Source: Channallabes apus (Eukaryota > Chordata > Actinopteri > Siluriformes > Clariidae). Taken from it: a DNA stretch of 64,000 bases. This document shows, piece after piece, positions 47,136 through 58,142 of the stretch. The translations under genes were made by a program, and so were the position numbers. The stretch is taken from positions 13,932,646-13,996,645 of the forward strand of contig CM060127.1 in the NCBI GenBank assembly GCA_030522415.1. The letters run 5' to 3'. The stretch's first letter is position 1. Each line of letters starts with the position of its first letter. The notes under the pieces were generated by a model. The model had not been told where the DNA came from, did no database searches, and saw nothing but the letters and a program-made list of their open reading frames with translations.

Positions 47136-48872
47136 ATGAAAATGGATGTGATTGAGATTGAAAGCATTAAGGTTCCAAACTCCCTTGTTGTTACGGGATC
47201 AACTAATACGGTCTTGGATGAAGAGCTTTACGAGTTTTTGGGGACGTTTGGGTCTTTTGATCGAGTAATGAAGGTTTCAGAACAAACCTCTGAGTTTAAT
47301 GGCAAAACTATTGTGGAGTATACATCAGGTGCTGCTTTAAAGATACTTGAAAAGGATTTACCTCTTGATAGAACAAGTGATTCAGACAGAGATGTTGTTT
47401 TTCACATTGAAGCCTTAGCTAGTGTATACTCTAATAAGTAGGGCACAGGTCTCACTACAAACTTCCTGTCAGACCTTAAGAATGTTGCCAAGCTCACTGG
47501 GAAACCTTTTGAATATATTGTACGTGATGAATTAGCTAGAATTGCAGAAGTCGTTGGGGAGTTTTGTCAACACGAGCAGTTGGAAGTAACCCAAGAACCA
47601 CTCATAGTACGTCCTGAAGAGACCCTTTCCTCAGAGGCTGTAGGCTCAGTTACTATTGATCCTAATCCCACTTTTGACCGATCAAGTTTTAATTCTAAAT
47701 CACCAGCAACTGCTATACCAAAATTTAAGGAATCAGTATCTTCTTTTTCACCGTCTCTCGACCATCTGAACCCACCTGAAGTGCAGCGTGTAGTGGTTGA
47801 GCACATTGTTAGAACCACAGATCTCACCTCTCAGATACATGTGCCTGCTAAACTCAGACCCTTTTCTGGCCGATTTCCCTGCCCAAATTACGAAGTTGAC
47901 TATGAAACTTGGAGAAACAGCATTGAATGTCACTTGGCCGACCCCACTGTTTCCAGTGCACAGCTTGTAAGGAAAATTGTTGATAGCTTACTACCTCCTG
48001 CAGCCGCTGTAGTAAAATCTTTGGGTCCTCATGCTAACCCACAAGCATTTTCAGACGTACTTGACTCAGCGTATGCTACAGTTGAAGATGGGGATGAGTT
48101 ATTTGCTCAATTTCTAAATGTCAATCAGAATTCAGGTGAGCGATCATCTAGCTACCTTCAACGACTACAGACAATTTTAAATCGAGTCGTGAAGATGAAA
48201 ACTATATCACCACAGGACTCGGATAAACAGCTATTAAAACAGTTTTGTAGAGGCTGCTGGAATAATGCGCTGATTACCGCTCTTCAGCTTGAGCAGAGAA
48301 AAGACAGGCCGCCTACTTTTCCAGAGCTTTTATTACTTCTGCGCACTGAAGAGGATAAACAAACTGCAAAAGCAAATAGAATGAAGCAACACCTTGGGTT
48401 TCAAAAGCCACGAGCACAAGCTGCCGCACAAGTGCATGATGTATACCCTCCAGACACTTTTGAATACAAACAACCACCATCTTTTTCTACTCAACCAATA
48501 GTGGTTCAGCAAATACAGAAGCAAATTGTAGAACTACAGACTCAGATCGCTGCTCTCTCCAATCCTAAACCAGGAAATAGGAGTGCACACAAACCTGCAA
48601 AAGAAAAGGATAAAGACAAACAAAAGGGTAAATGTGCTAATAAAACATCAATGACACCAACAACAAAAACTCCCTCTGAAGCCACCTCAACAACATATAG
48701 AACAAAGCCAAAGCCATGGTATTGTTTTCGGTGTGGTGAGGATGGCCACATTGCAACTAACTGCAACGACCCTCCAAATCCTACCTTAGTGTCTGTCAAG
48801 AGAAACCTATTAAAAGAAAAGCAACAAGCTTGGGAAAAGAACAATGCAATGACTGATCAACCTTTAAACTAA
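47136..48872 (+). pseudogene. gag: gypsy gag polyprotein, PNMA-like, one in-frame stop
   Basis: 579 codons from ATG 47136 to TAA 48870-48872, interrupted only by a TAG at 47439-47441. The N-terminus (SLVVTGSTNTVLDEELYEF) resembles the RRM-like start of vertebrate PNMA proteins. The capsid region (LRPFSGRFPCPNYEVDYETW, then AYATVEDGDELFAQFLN and SSSYLQRLQTILNRVV) follows the PNMA/gypsy capsid pattern. A Lys/Thr-rich basic linker leads to one CCHC zinc knuckle, CFRCGEDGHIATNC, at 48723-48764, which binds RNA. PNMA genes are known to derive from Ty3/gypsy gag. The 3' end carries a -1 frameshift heptamer directly before the stop. Confidence 0.9.
48863..48869 (+). promoter_or_regulatory. -1 ribosomal frameshift slippery site T TTA AAC
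   Basis: The heptamer TTTAAAC lies in the correct phase of gag (CCT TTA AAC), and gag stops at the next codon (TAA). Slipping back one base moves ribosomes into the protease-RT frame, which is open here and begins KLNTVSIEGQ. The motif fits the X XXY YYZ rule. I did not model a downstream pseudoknot. Confidence 0.8.
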
Positions 48873-49669
48873 ATACTGTTTCTATTGAGGGACAAATGGA
48901 AACAAGCAAACTCGGAAGTCCCACTTCTGAACCAAAGACCAACATGGAAGTGAAAAAGAAAGAACACAAAGTTACTCGAACCAAAAATTCACTTAAGGGG
49001 TTAGTTGGGAGTAAGAGTACTGCCAATGTCAGAATTAATGGACTTGAGTGTAATTCATTGCTTGATACTGGTTCCCAGGTTACCACTATGTCCCAGTCCT
49101 TTTATAAAGCTTACCTTTCAGATCATACTATCCACCCTGTCACTGCCCTACTTGAGATTGAGGGGGCAAACGGTCACACAGTGCCATACCTGGGGTATAT
49201 ACAAGCAACTATTCAGTTTCCTAAAGAGTTCATTGCCTCTGAACCTGAGATTGAGACACTTGCTCTTATAGTACCAGAGGTCCGATCAAATAGCATTACC
49301 CCATTATTGATTGGGACCAACACGCTAGACCCACTTTATGAACAATTCTGTGATGACACTTCTTTTCGACCAAGCCCCTACAGTGGCTATCACCAAGTCT
49401 TAAGGACTCTGAAGTTCAGATCCAACCAAAACGTGGATGGCCAGTTTGGCTTGGTGAATTTGCGGGACACTGAACCAAATATCATGCCAGCTGGTCAGAA
49501 AGTGGTGCTTGAAGGATTTGCGAACATTAACAGCATGACCACTGAGAAATGGGTCCTAGTCGAACAACCTACTGTGTCATCCTTGCCCGGGGGCATTTTC
49601 ATTGATAACTGTGTGATAACACTTCCACAACAATCCCCTTGTAAAATACCAATTGTGGTAAGAAATTAA
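48870..49669 (+). pseudogene. pol: gypsy pol, protease region
   Basis: Frame entered by -1 slippage. A basic lead is followed by the aspartic protease core ECNSLLDTGSQVTTMS with the catalytic DTG, then the flap region and LIVPEVRSNSITPLLIGTN, which supplies the second conserved block. The frame ends in TAA at 49667-49669, probably a mutated Glu codon, because homologous text continues in the same frame (TDHEICLPGRCVLAELSAIT). A TGA at 49739-49741 follows. Confidence 0.85.
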
Positions 49670-49741
49670 ACTGATCATGAAATCTGCCTACCGGGGAGGT
49701 GTGTTTTAGCAGAACTCAGTGCTATTACAAAGATCCTTTGA

Positions 49742-50710
49742 AGCCAAGGCACAACCAGTTGCCACCAAGGGTCCATTGGGGAAACTGACCGGCTGTTATG
49801 CTCTGAGGAGTCCCATCTAAAGTTCGACATTGGAGACTCCCTCCCTGCAAAGTGGAAAAGCCACATGACCAAGAAATTGAACATCTTTTCAGATGTATTT
49901 TCACATCATGAATTGGACTATGGGCATGCAACAAAAGTGAAACACCATATTAAACTCAAAGACGAGACTCCATTTAAACACCGTCCACGCCCAATTCACC
50001 CTCAGGATTATGATGCCGTGAGGAGTCATTTGCAATCTCTATTAGAGGCTGGTATAATACGTGAATCTCAATCCCCATATGCATCACCAATTGTTGTTGT
50101 CAAAAAGAAATCCGGAGATGTTCGCTTGTGTGTGGACTACCGGAAATTAAACATGAAGACGATCAAAGATGCGTATGCACTGCCGAACCTCGAAGAGTCC
50201 TTTTCTGCCTTAAGTGGGTCGCAGTGGTTTTCAGTTATGGACTTGAAAAGTGGATACTACCAAATTGAGATGGCAGAAATTGACAAGGAAAAAACAGCAT
50301 TCGTGTGCCCTCTTGGGTTTTGGGAATGGAACCGCATGCCACAGGGCATCACAAATGCACCAAGCACTTTCCAGCACTTAATGGAAAGGTGCATGGGAGA
50401 CATTAACTTGCGGCAAGTGCTTGTGTTTCTAGACAATATAATCGTCTTCTCAAAAACACTAGAGGAACATGAAGTCCGTCTCACCAATGTTCTAAACAGA
50501 TTGCGAGAGAATGGTCTCAAACTGTCACCTGAAAAGTGCCATTTTTTCCAAACCTCAGTTCGCTATCTGGGACACATACAGTAGTCTCAAGAAATGGGGT
50601 AGAGACGGATCCACAAAAGATCGAGGCTCTCAAGACCTGGCCAAGGCCTCAGACTTTGAAAGACCTAAGGTCATTTTTGGGGTTTTCGGGGTACTATAGG
50701 AGATTTATAG
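49742..50710 (+). pseudogene. pol: gypsy pol, reverse transcriptase region
   Basis: RT motifs in order: LLEAGIIRESQSPYASPIVV, RLCVDYRKLNMKTIKDAYAL, WFSVMDLKSGYYQIEM, TAFVCPLGFWEWNRMPQGIT, then the active-site box VFLDNIIVFS, and SPEKCHFFQTSVRYLGHI. The box normally ends in two Asp; here the second is Asn (AAT at 50435-50437), which should abolish polymerisation. A TACAGTA at 50577-50583 adds five bases after GHI and breaks the frame. The text resumes in another frame as SRNGVETDPQKIEALKTW and FLGFSGYYRRFI, then meets a LINE insertion at 50711. Confidence 0.93.
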
Positions 50711-50792
50711 ATACATTTCATACTGCGTGTTGTACTTGTATAACTATGCATGTGACAAATAAAGAATCTTGAATCTTGAATCTTGAATTGAA
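50711..50792 (+). mobile_element. 82-bp 5'-truncated LINE end inserted in pol
   Basis: The segment ends GTGACAAATAAAGAATCTTG plus GAATCTT units, a LINE 3' tail. It is flanked by TTATAG at 50705-50710 and 50793-50798. Removing it plus one duplication brings RRFI next to EGYSKIVKPLTNLT, restoring the colinear pol order. The same tail type is at 40095-40215. Confidence 0.85.
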
Positions 50793-52890
50793 TTATAGAA
50801 GGGTACTCCAAGATTGTAAAACCTCTGACTAACCTCACAGCTGGCTATCCTCCCATTCGTAAAGGATCAAGGGTGGTCAATCTAACTGCCAAGTACCATA
50901 ACCCTAAGGAACCTTTTGGAGATCGGTGGACGCAGATATGTCAGAATGCTTTCGAGGACATAATTAACAAGTTGACCTCGTCTTGGGGTTCGCAGACCCC
51001 AGTCGGCCCTATACACTTCATACCGATGCCAGCACCACGGGTCTGGGTGCGGCATTGTACCAAGAACAGGACGGGCAGGCCCGCGTTATAGCTTATGCAA
51101 GTAGGGGTCTTTCCCAATGTGAATCCCGTTACCCAGCACATAAGCTGGAGTTTTTAGCCCTCAAATGGGCTATAACGGATAAATTCCATGATTATTTGTA
51201 TGGGAATGTTTTTACAGTAGTAACTGACAACAATCCCCTTCGCTACATTTTCTCCAAAGCGAAATTAGATGCCGCAAGTTACCGCTGGTTAGCAGCCCTG
51301 TCCACATTCACTTTTGACATCAAATATTGTGCAGGAAAGCAAAACCAGGATGCGGATGGTTTGTCCAGAAGGCCTCATGGTGAGCTGGCGAATGACGAAA
51401 CATCAAAAGAGGAGATTAAAAGGATTCATGAGTTCACTTCCCATCATCTAGCTTCAGTAGAGGTTGTCCAAGCCACATGCCAATATCATGTCATGATCAC
51501 TCAAAATGAACCAGATCTGTCTCAATGTTACATTGAGTCACTTGCAGTACATCCTGACGCTATTCCTTCAAACTTTGGAGATGACATGGACAGTTTTAAT
51601 GGTCTATCTACAATCCCTAATTACAGCAAGGAAGAAATAGCAAAAATGCAGCAAGCAGACCCTGTAATTGGTGCTGTCCTAAAGTTTTATGAATCAGGAG
51701 AATCTGCCTCCACACAAATGAAATCTCCAGAACTTTTTCTAATGCTCAAAGAGATGAGTCGTTTTGAAACAAAGGACAATCTGTTATACAGGAAAAGGAA
51801 ATGTGACAATCAGGTAGTTTACCAGCTTATCCTGCCTAAAACCTTAAGGGCCCCTGTACTACACAGTTTACACAATGAAATGGGTCATTTAGGATGTGAA
51901 AGAACTCTCGAATTGGTGAGATCCCGGTTCTATTGGCCCAAAATGGCATCTGATGCCGAGTCAAAAATAAAAACTTGTCCTAGGTGCGTTAAAAGAAAAG
52001 GACAACCTGAAACGGCCGCGCCCTTGGTCAATATACAGACTAGCCGCCCTCTGGAACTAGTTTGTATGGAATTTTTGTCCATCGAACCAGACAGCCATCA
52101 TACTAGAGACATTTTGGTCATCACAGACCATTTTACTAAATACGCGATAGCCATTCCTACCCGAGACCAAAAAGCTTTAACTGTAGCTAGAACCCTCTGG
52201 GAGCAGTTTTTGGTTCATTACGGGTTGCCAGAGCGTCTTCACAGTGACCAAGGCCGCGACTTCGAGTCACAGGTTGTTAAAGAGCTTTGCGCCCTGGTTG
52301 GCACCAGAAAAGTAAGAACAAGTCCTTACCACCCTCGGGGTAATCCCGTAGAGCGGTATAACCGTACATTGTTAAGCATGTTGGGCACCTTAAAAGATGA
52401 TGAGAAGTCCAAATGGCGAGATTATGTCCGACCCCTCAGTCACGCATACAATTGTACGAGGAATGAGGTTACAGGGTTCTCACCCTACGAGCTAATGTTT
52501 GGGAGACAACCGAGATTGCCTATTGACATTGCCCTTGGTCTTCCAGTAAAAGAAGGTTCAGTAACAACTCATTCACAGTACGTGAGGAACCTTAAGACTT
52601 ATCTTAAAGAAAGTTACCGATTGGCAATAGTTAATGCAAAGATAGTTGCCGACAAAAACAAGAGGAGATTTGACATGCGAGTAAGAGAGTCAACTCTTGA
52701 TATAGGCGACCGAGTGCTTGTGAGTAACCTCCGTTTTCGAGGCAAACACAAATTGGCTGATTGTTGGGAGTCTACCATATACGTTGTCCAAAAGAAGGCT
52801 GGAGAGATGCCTGTATATACGGTATGTCCTGATGGTCAAGATGGGCCATTGCACCGTGCATCTATTACTCCCTTGTGGATTTTTATCTGA
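50793..52890 (+). pseudogene. pol: gypsy pol, RNase H and integrase region
   Basis: After the connection segment (EGYSKIVKPLTNLTAGYPP) a small deletion near 50975 shifts the frame, and an open frame runs 50983-52890. RNase H: YTLHTDASTTGLGAALYQ, AHKLEFLALKWAITD and FTVVTDNNPL. Integrase: the HHCC zinc finger in HSLHNEMGHLGCERTLE and KTCPRCVKRKG, the core with HSDQGRDFES (second Asp) and GNPVERYNRTLLSML (Glu). The first catalytic position reads VCMEFLSIE, with Glu (GAA, 52069-52071) where family members have Asp. The C-terminal basic domain follows. A one-base insertion near 52859 ends the frame early. Confidence 0.93.
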
Positions 52891-53557
52891 AGAGAATGAG
52901 GAAACAGTAAGACCAAAGCAAATTGCAAAACCAAAACCAAAGCAAGCTCATGTACCTTCAGATGAAAATCCTCCTGATTCTGATGATGACGATTATAATT
53001 CAAGGTTCTATCCTACACAAATCGAGACTACTACTAGAATTATCAAACCACACAGTTTCCCGCAGGAAGAGTCTAAATCTAGTGCTAAGTCAGAACCTTT
53101 CCTGGAAAATTTACCAGAAAACTTATCAGCAGTCTTGGACCAATCTGTGGAAGAGGAAAATCTGACTGGACACTCACAGGATGCGACATCAACTGAATTA
53201 GAACCTGAAATTGAAAGAGATGAAGACCAGACGGATTCAGTTATTGACCCATTTTCCCCAGAGAGCATTGAGAGAATCGAACAGACACCTGAAACTGAAC
53301 AGAGACAAATCACCAAATTAGACAGACCTATAGAGCAAAATCCTACTTCATCAGAGGTAGCTGATCTTAGCTCTAATGGCAATGAGATAGTTGACCAAAT
53401 ACGCAGGTCTGATCGTTTAAGGAAACCACCTGCTAAGTTCACTTATCCACAATTAGGCAAACCCTTGATCTTATTTGCACAGACTATTCTTGATGGTTTT
53501 AACCAAGCCTTAGTTGAAACTTTTGAAGGAGCCTCTTCTTTTGAGACTAGAACATGA
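52862..53557 (+). pseudogene. pol: gypsy pol C-terminal acidic tail
   Basis: Continues pol in the next frame after the frameshift. About 230 residues, Glu/Ser/Pro-rich and poorly structured (DSDDDDYNSRFYPTQIE). It ends with a basic IRRSDRLRKPPAKFTYPQL motif typical of the 3' end of some gypsy pol genes. No membrane segment or signal peptide, so this is not an env. Confidence 0.75.
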
Positions 53558-53575
53558 AGGGACTCATGTTAGTTC

Positions 53576-53587
53576 AGAAGGGGAGTG
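53576..53587 (+). other. Polypurine tract of the gypsy element
   Basis: AGAAGGGGAGTG directly precedes the 3' LTR and is the expected plus-strand primer site. Confidence 0.8.
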
Positions 53588-54322
53588 TGTAACCCATCCG
53601 ATAAGGGTTAAAATTATTTTTGCAATGTTTTTTTCATTTATATGCATGGTTGGTTTTATTTTGAAAAGTGGCGCTTTATTTTTGGAGAGACAGGAAGTGT
53701 GATGCTTTAGAGGGGTGTGTCGTCACAGAGCTGACACATGGAGCATGGAGCACAGCTCTGTATAAAGTAGTGATGATAAAAGGAAGATAAAGAACTTGGA
53801 TGAATACAGATGCAGTGAAGTTAATGTGGTAAACGACAGCATTCCTTGGTCAGGTCTTTTGACGAGTTGGAGAGATTACCAGCTTTTATCCACAAAGGCT
53901 GATCTGTGAATGTTGATGGCGAGCCTCCCAGCTTGAGTCCAGAATCTCCACACCACCATACAGTTGATTGCTGTTGTCTGCGGTGTGGTTGTGTCAGTCA
54001 CTCTGGTTGACACCTTCGTGAGTTACTTCAAAAGTGCACTTATATTAATCCCTTTGGGTTTGACTTTATTTTTGAAGTCTGGACTGAAATCTTGATTGGT
54101 TTAAGAGCAGCTGCTCTCAGGAAGGAACAGTGACTTTCAAAAGACATTTTATTTCTTATTTTCTTTGGGCCCATATGTATTGTCTATGTTGTTATATGTG
54201 TTGCATTGTGTTATAAACTGAAGTTCGTAATAAGTACAATTATTAGTGTGTGAGTTATTGCATTACATCACAGCTCCTAAGGACCTAGACTGTGACGTGT
54301 ATAGACCTTTATGTGGGTTACA
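53588..54322 (+). repeat. 3' LTR of the gypsy element
   Basis: Begins TGTAACCC and ends GGGTTACA, colinear with the 5' LTR. Visible differences include ACACAC/ACACAT before GGAGC, AATAAAG/AATACAG, TCTCAAC/TCTCCAC and the absence of the five-base CAGTA insertion. Confidence 0.96.
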
Positions 54323-54424
54323 TTACCATTGAATAAATCATCATTATCATGATTATCAGGACATGTTAGATAAAGAGGGGAGATTTTCTGAAGGTCTGTA
54401 AAATAGAATAGAGTTTCAACTAAC

Positions 54425-54755
54425 TAGAAAATAATACACTCCCTGGACCAAAAAAAAAAAGCTTTATAATCAACTGGTCTGATGAGTTCAGATTGATCCT
54501 ATTCCAGAGCAATGGGCATGCCAGAGTCAGAGGGGAAGCACATGAAGCGATGCATTCATCATGCATAGTGGACACTGTACAAACTTCTGGAGGGAGGGTT
54601 GCTTCAGTTGCTCAGGTCTAGGCTCAGCAATGTTATGTGGCAATAAAATGAAGTCTGCTGATGATTGAATGTACTAACTGACCAGGTTATTATATTAATG
54701 GAGTTTTTCTTTCCTGATGGCACGAGGCATATTCCAGTTTCTGGGAGCATGAGGA
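54425..54755 (+). mobile_element. Tc1-like transposase relic
   Basis: Translation in pieces gives WSDEFRLILFQSNGHARVRG, AHEAMHSSCIVDTVQTSGGR and a region equivalent to the stretch before the second catalytic Asp. Stops and frameshifts abound, and neither end is present. Confidence 0.7.
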
Positions 54756-54796
54756 AATCTTATAGTGTGCAACTGTTTAATACAAGAAGAAAGAAA

Positions 54797-54982
54797 GTGG
54801 TTAGCACTGTTGCCTTGTACCACGCAGGTCCGGAATTGATTCCCACTGTGTCTGTGTGTGCATGTAGTTAGCATGTTCTCCCTATGCTTAGTGGGTTTCC
54901 TCCAGGTGATTTGTTTTTTTTTTCCCGTATTTCTAAGACATGTTTGTCCAAATTGTCCCAAATGGCCTGTACTGTGTCAGTG

Positions 54983-55019
<37 letters not shown>

Positions 55020-55140
55020 CCTGCAATGGGTCGGCACCCTGTCCAGGAAGTACCCTGCCTCATGCCCTAAGTCCCCTGTGATAGACTCAAGGCCCCCGCG
55101 ACCCTGAATACAGGATAAAGCAGTATAGACGAGTAAGTGA
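54797..55140 (+). repeat. tRNA-derived SINE with internal GT microsatellite
   Basis: GTGGTTAGCACTGTTGCCTT, then a mutated box B (CGGAATTGATTCC), TTAGCATGTTCTCCC and GTGGGTTTCCTCCAGG. A GT tract at 54990-55018 follows, then CGGCACCCTGTCCAGG, CCCCCGCGACCCTGAA and an AGTGAGTG tail. Head slightly truncated. Confidence 0.85.
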
Positions 55141-57470
55141 GTGCATTGGTGGACAAAACATTGTCACCAGTAATCGTCATGGGGAACAGATGTCATCAGC
55201 GATTGTTGAGAACAATTGTGATTACTGATTAGTTGCTGAAAAGAATGTTAATCAGTAATTTTTCCGAACAAAAGTTAGATTACCAATTTCTTGTTAATGA
55301 CAAGGGTGATCTATAATCAGCCCTTGGAATAAAAGGTAATCAGTGATTGGTCATTTGGAACATGGACCTATAGACTCATGTATTCAAAAGTACAGTAAGT
55401 GAACGCCTGAGCATCAGTCTTGGGTCTTCCCCCAAATGTTGCCCCACACACATGTAAAAGTACACCATTGTGTGTCATAATGTAGTCAGAATAGATAGTA
55501 AAAGGAGTGAAAGCAAAAAACATGAAAAAAAATATTGGTTTGTTGGTTTCACAGTGATCTAACAGCACCAGCAACGTTAGATTACTAATTGCTGGTTCTT
55601 CAGGTTTTTTCTGCCTTATGAAAACTAGGAGGTTATTCTAATTTGCCCCAAGGTATCAATGAATGAATGAAATGAATGAATGAATGTGTGAATGATGCCC
55701 TGTGGTTTTCAGTGTATACTGCAGAACAGGCTACAGACAGACTGCGACACTGACCAGGATGAAGATTAAAAACAAAAAAAAGATGAAAGAGTAAAGGAGT
55801 AATTTTTTTCATCTAAAAATTGTGATTGTCATAAAATAACAAGTCATTCCCTTTGAACATTTTAAGCTTTAAATCTGCTAATGAATAACATCATTTGAGA
55901 AACAGTGCATCCATGGGAATCAGCATGACACAAAGTGAAACTCGCAGCATACTCATGGGTTAAATATCTTCATTTAGATTTCAATCGATCATCCTCTCTG
56001 CTTCGTCTGTCATTTAGACGTCTTGTCATTACTGCTGAAAAATGTAAGTAAACACCAAACATAATCCAAGCACTTGGAAATGCAAACCAGAGACATCTCG
56101 CTGTGAACACTGAAGATTTGAAGACAAATTATGGATAAAGTTGGAGAAGTTTGCTTGATGTGGTGCATCTGCATGGTGAGATCAGTCTCTGGGCACCAGG
56201 CAGCAAAGCACAGAGAAATGATTTCAGGCAAGGGGTGATTTATGGGTATAAAAAATTCAATTCATTACCGTTTGTCTGAATTATGGGACATTAGACTAAA
56301 GCCAATCAGGCTTTATTAGCAAATCATGAGAATCTGTCACAACAAGAATTATGATGTCTGGCCAGGCCCAGTCAAGAACCTAGTCATTAATCAGCACTGA
56401 AGGTGAAAAGTGCATCACTGTCATGTATTAAATGCATCATGCTGGTGTATTGCTCAATCTTCACATAAGATTGGATGCATGCATCATGTCGGAGGTGAAA
56501 GACCTGTTATGAGGTTTTACAGTTTAATTATGGTTGGCTAAATGAAGATACGCAATACTTTGTCATGTGTTTATTCATAATAAAATATATAAGGAGTAAA
56601 TAAGTTATGGATTGTTTACTAAGGAAAACTGTCTTAAACACCAGCATATATTCATGCTTGAAAAAATGTTGTGACTGAACTTATCCTTTAGATCTATTTT
56701 CATTTTCTACAAAAGGAATAATTAAATTAGGGACTATGCGATATTCAGAACACTGCATTATATTCCACAATGCTCAGACAGACCGTGCTAATACTTAGAT
56801 AAAAAAGCACGGACTTCAGATTTCAAAGGAAGAGTAAATCTGAACTTGAAAAACAAATATAATGACTAAAGGCTGCTTAAAATATGATATGAATAAATGA
56901 ATAAAATACTGTAGCCCTGCTTGTGTGTGTCTGACTGAATAATTCATGGAAACCTTTTCAAAGGCTCTGCTGAAATGTGCCGGATGTGTATCCAAGAATA
57001 CAAAACACACTCGTGCTGCTACTGTAGAAAAGTGTAAAAAATAAGCATCATGAAGTAACAGTAAGTAAGCTATCTAGTGAAATATCACTTGGGTAATTTA
57101 CTTACAAATTACATTTTATGCGTAAAAAACTAACACAAACAAGATGAAAATTATCTGTTTTATTTTGTGTTTATTTAAAATTTTCGAATGTACAGTAACA
57201 TTATCTGGCTAAAGACTAACCTAATCATAGTTTTATTAGCCAGCTAGGTTTGTTAGCTACAATTTTATGTAAAAGTTTTCTGTTATTGATAAGTTTTGGT
57301 GTTTTTTAATTGAAAAGATGTTAACACAGTCTCTCTTGCAAATGGAAAAGAAATGCACAATATCTTCAGCAAACATTGATGCATAGTCAACTCGTTAGAT
57401 CTGATGCATGGTGACAGCTGTCATTAGTAAATGCCGATTTCAAGGCTTTACAAATACTTTGACTCTTCAA
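55141..57470. other. Intergenic DNA, nothing recognised
   Basis: No conserved frame or transposon. An AATGA-type repeat lies near 55660. TACAGTA/TACTGTA occur at 55391, 56917, 57020 and 57191. Confidence 0.45.
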
Positions 57471-57472
57471 AC

Positions 57473-57660
57473 CAGTGGCGGCTGCTAGCTTTTGAAAGAG
57501 GGGAAGCTCATATTAGGCCGTCATTATATTTTTATTATAATTACATTTCTCATCATAAAAATTCACCTGCAAATCCGCATGGGACTGAACTCGAATCTCT
57601 GTAGCCAAGGGCGTTTCTAGGATTTACAGGTAAGGGGGGCTCAGCCCCATAGATGTTTGA
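57473..57660. mobile_element. hAT-terminus-like sequences
   Basis: CAGTGGCGGCTGCTAGCTTT at 57473 and AAGGGCGTTTCTAGGATTT at 57607 each resemble termini of hAT-type fish elements. No matching inverted partner was found nearby, so these are fragments or coincidence. Confidence 0.3.
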
Positions 57661-58040
57661 CACAGAATCAGTACTCAAATGAGTCTTCTTGATCACACAT
57701 GCTGTTTACCGTATAAACCTTTTTTTATGTACAGGTACAATAAAAAAATATAACCAGAAAACAGAATATCACTTTAAACTTACATTGATTAGCAATATAA
57801 ACAACACGCCTATGAGGCTGGACAATGGAATAAACTGTGTGAGTACCAATAGTGTCAAACATTTATCTGTTCATTCTTTGACAATACTGTTGCTTTTTTT
57901 TTGGAAACAGGCAGACATAAAAAAATGTGAAAGATAGTTTCTGATGCAATGACTTCAATCAATGTTGGGAACAAAGTGTTAATGTACCTGAGAGCCCGCG
58001 CTTTCAGAGAACTGAACTGTAGAACTGAACAGAGAACTGG

Positions 58041-58142
58041 AGATGGAAGGTTTTTCAAGTCACATGGGAGTAGGTCTCCACATGAGCAGCAGGTAAGAAT
58101 AGAACATCTTTTTTTTCATGTGACTTGAAAAACCTTCCATCT
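58041..58142. repeat. Perfect 26-bp inverted repeat (hairpin)
   Basis: The left arm 58041-58066 begins AGATGGAAGGTTTTTCAAGT. The right arm 58117-58142 is its exact reverse complement. The 50-bp spacer contains AGCAGCAG/GTAAGA, which would serve as a splice donor. I cannot assign it to a family. Confidence 0.85.

Larger units (their letters stand above)
46296..54322 (+). mobile_element. Full-length Ty3/gypsy LTR retrotransposon, 8.0 kb
   Basis: Two LTRs of 738 and 735 bp in the same orientation, flanked by TTAC at 46292-46295 and 54323-54326. Internal order: gag, protease, RT, RNase H, integrase, which defines Ty3/gypsy. No env is seen. The LTRs differ at about ten sites by eye, so the insertion is fairly recent. 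Damage: one stop in gag, two stops, three frameshifts and two catalytic substitutions in pol, plus an 82-bp LINE insertion. The candidate primer-binding site is TGGCGAGCCAGCTCAGGA at 47044-47061, ten bases after the LTR. Confidence 0.96.

Noticed and set aside
51213..51219. TACAGTA inside the gypsy RNase H region
   Set aside because: It encodes in-frame FTVVTDN, a normal family motif, so it is not an excision scar.
52862..53557. Possible env gene after gypsy pol
   Set aside because: No signal peptide, membrane segment or Cys pattern; it is an acidic pol tail reached through a frameshift.
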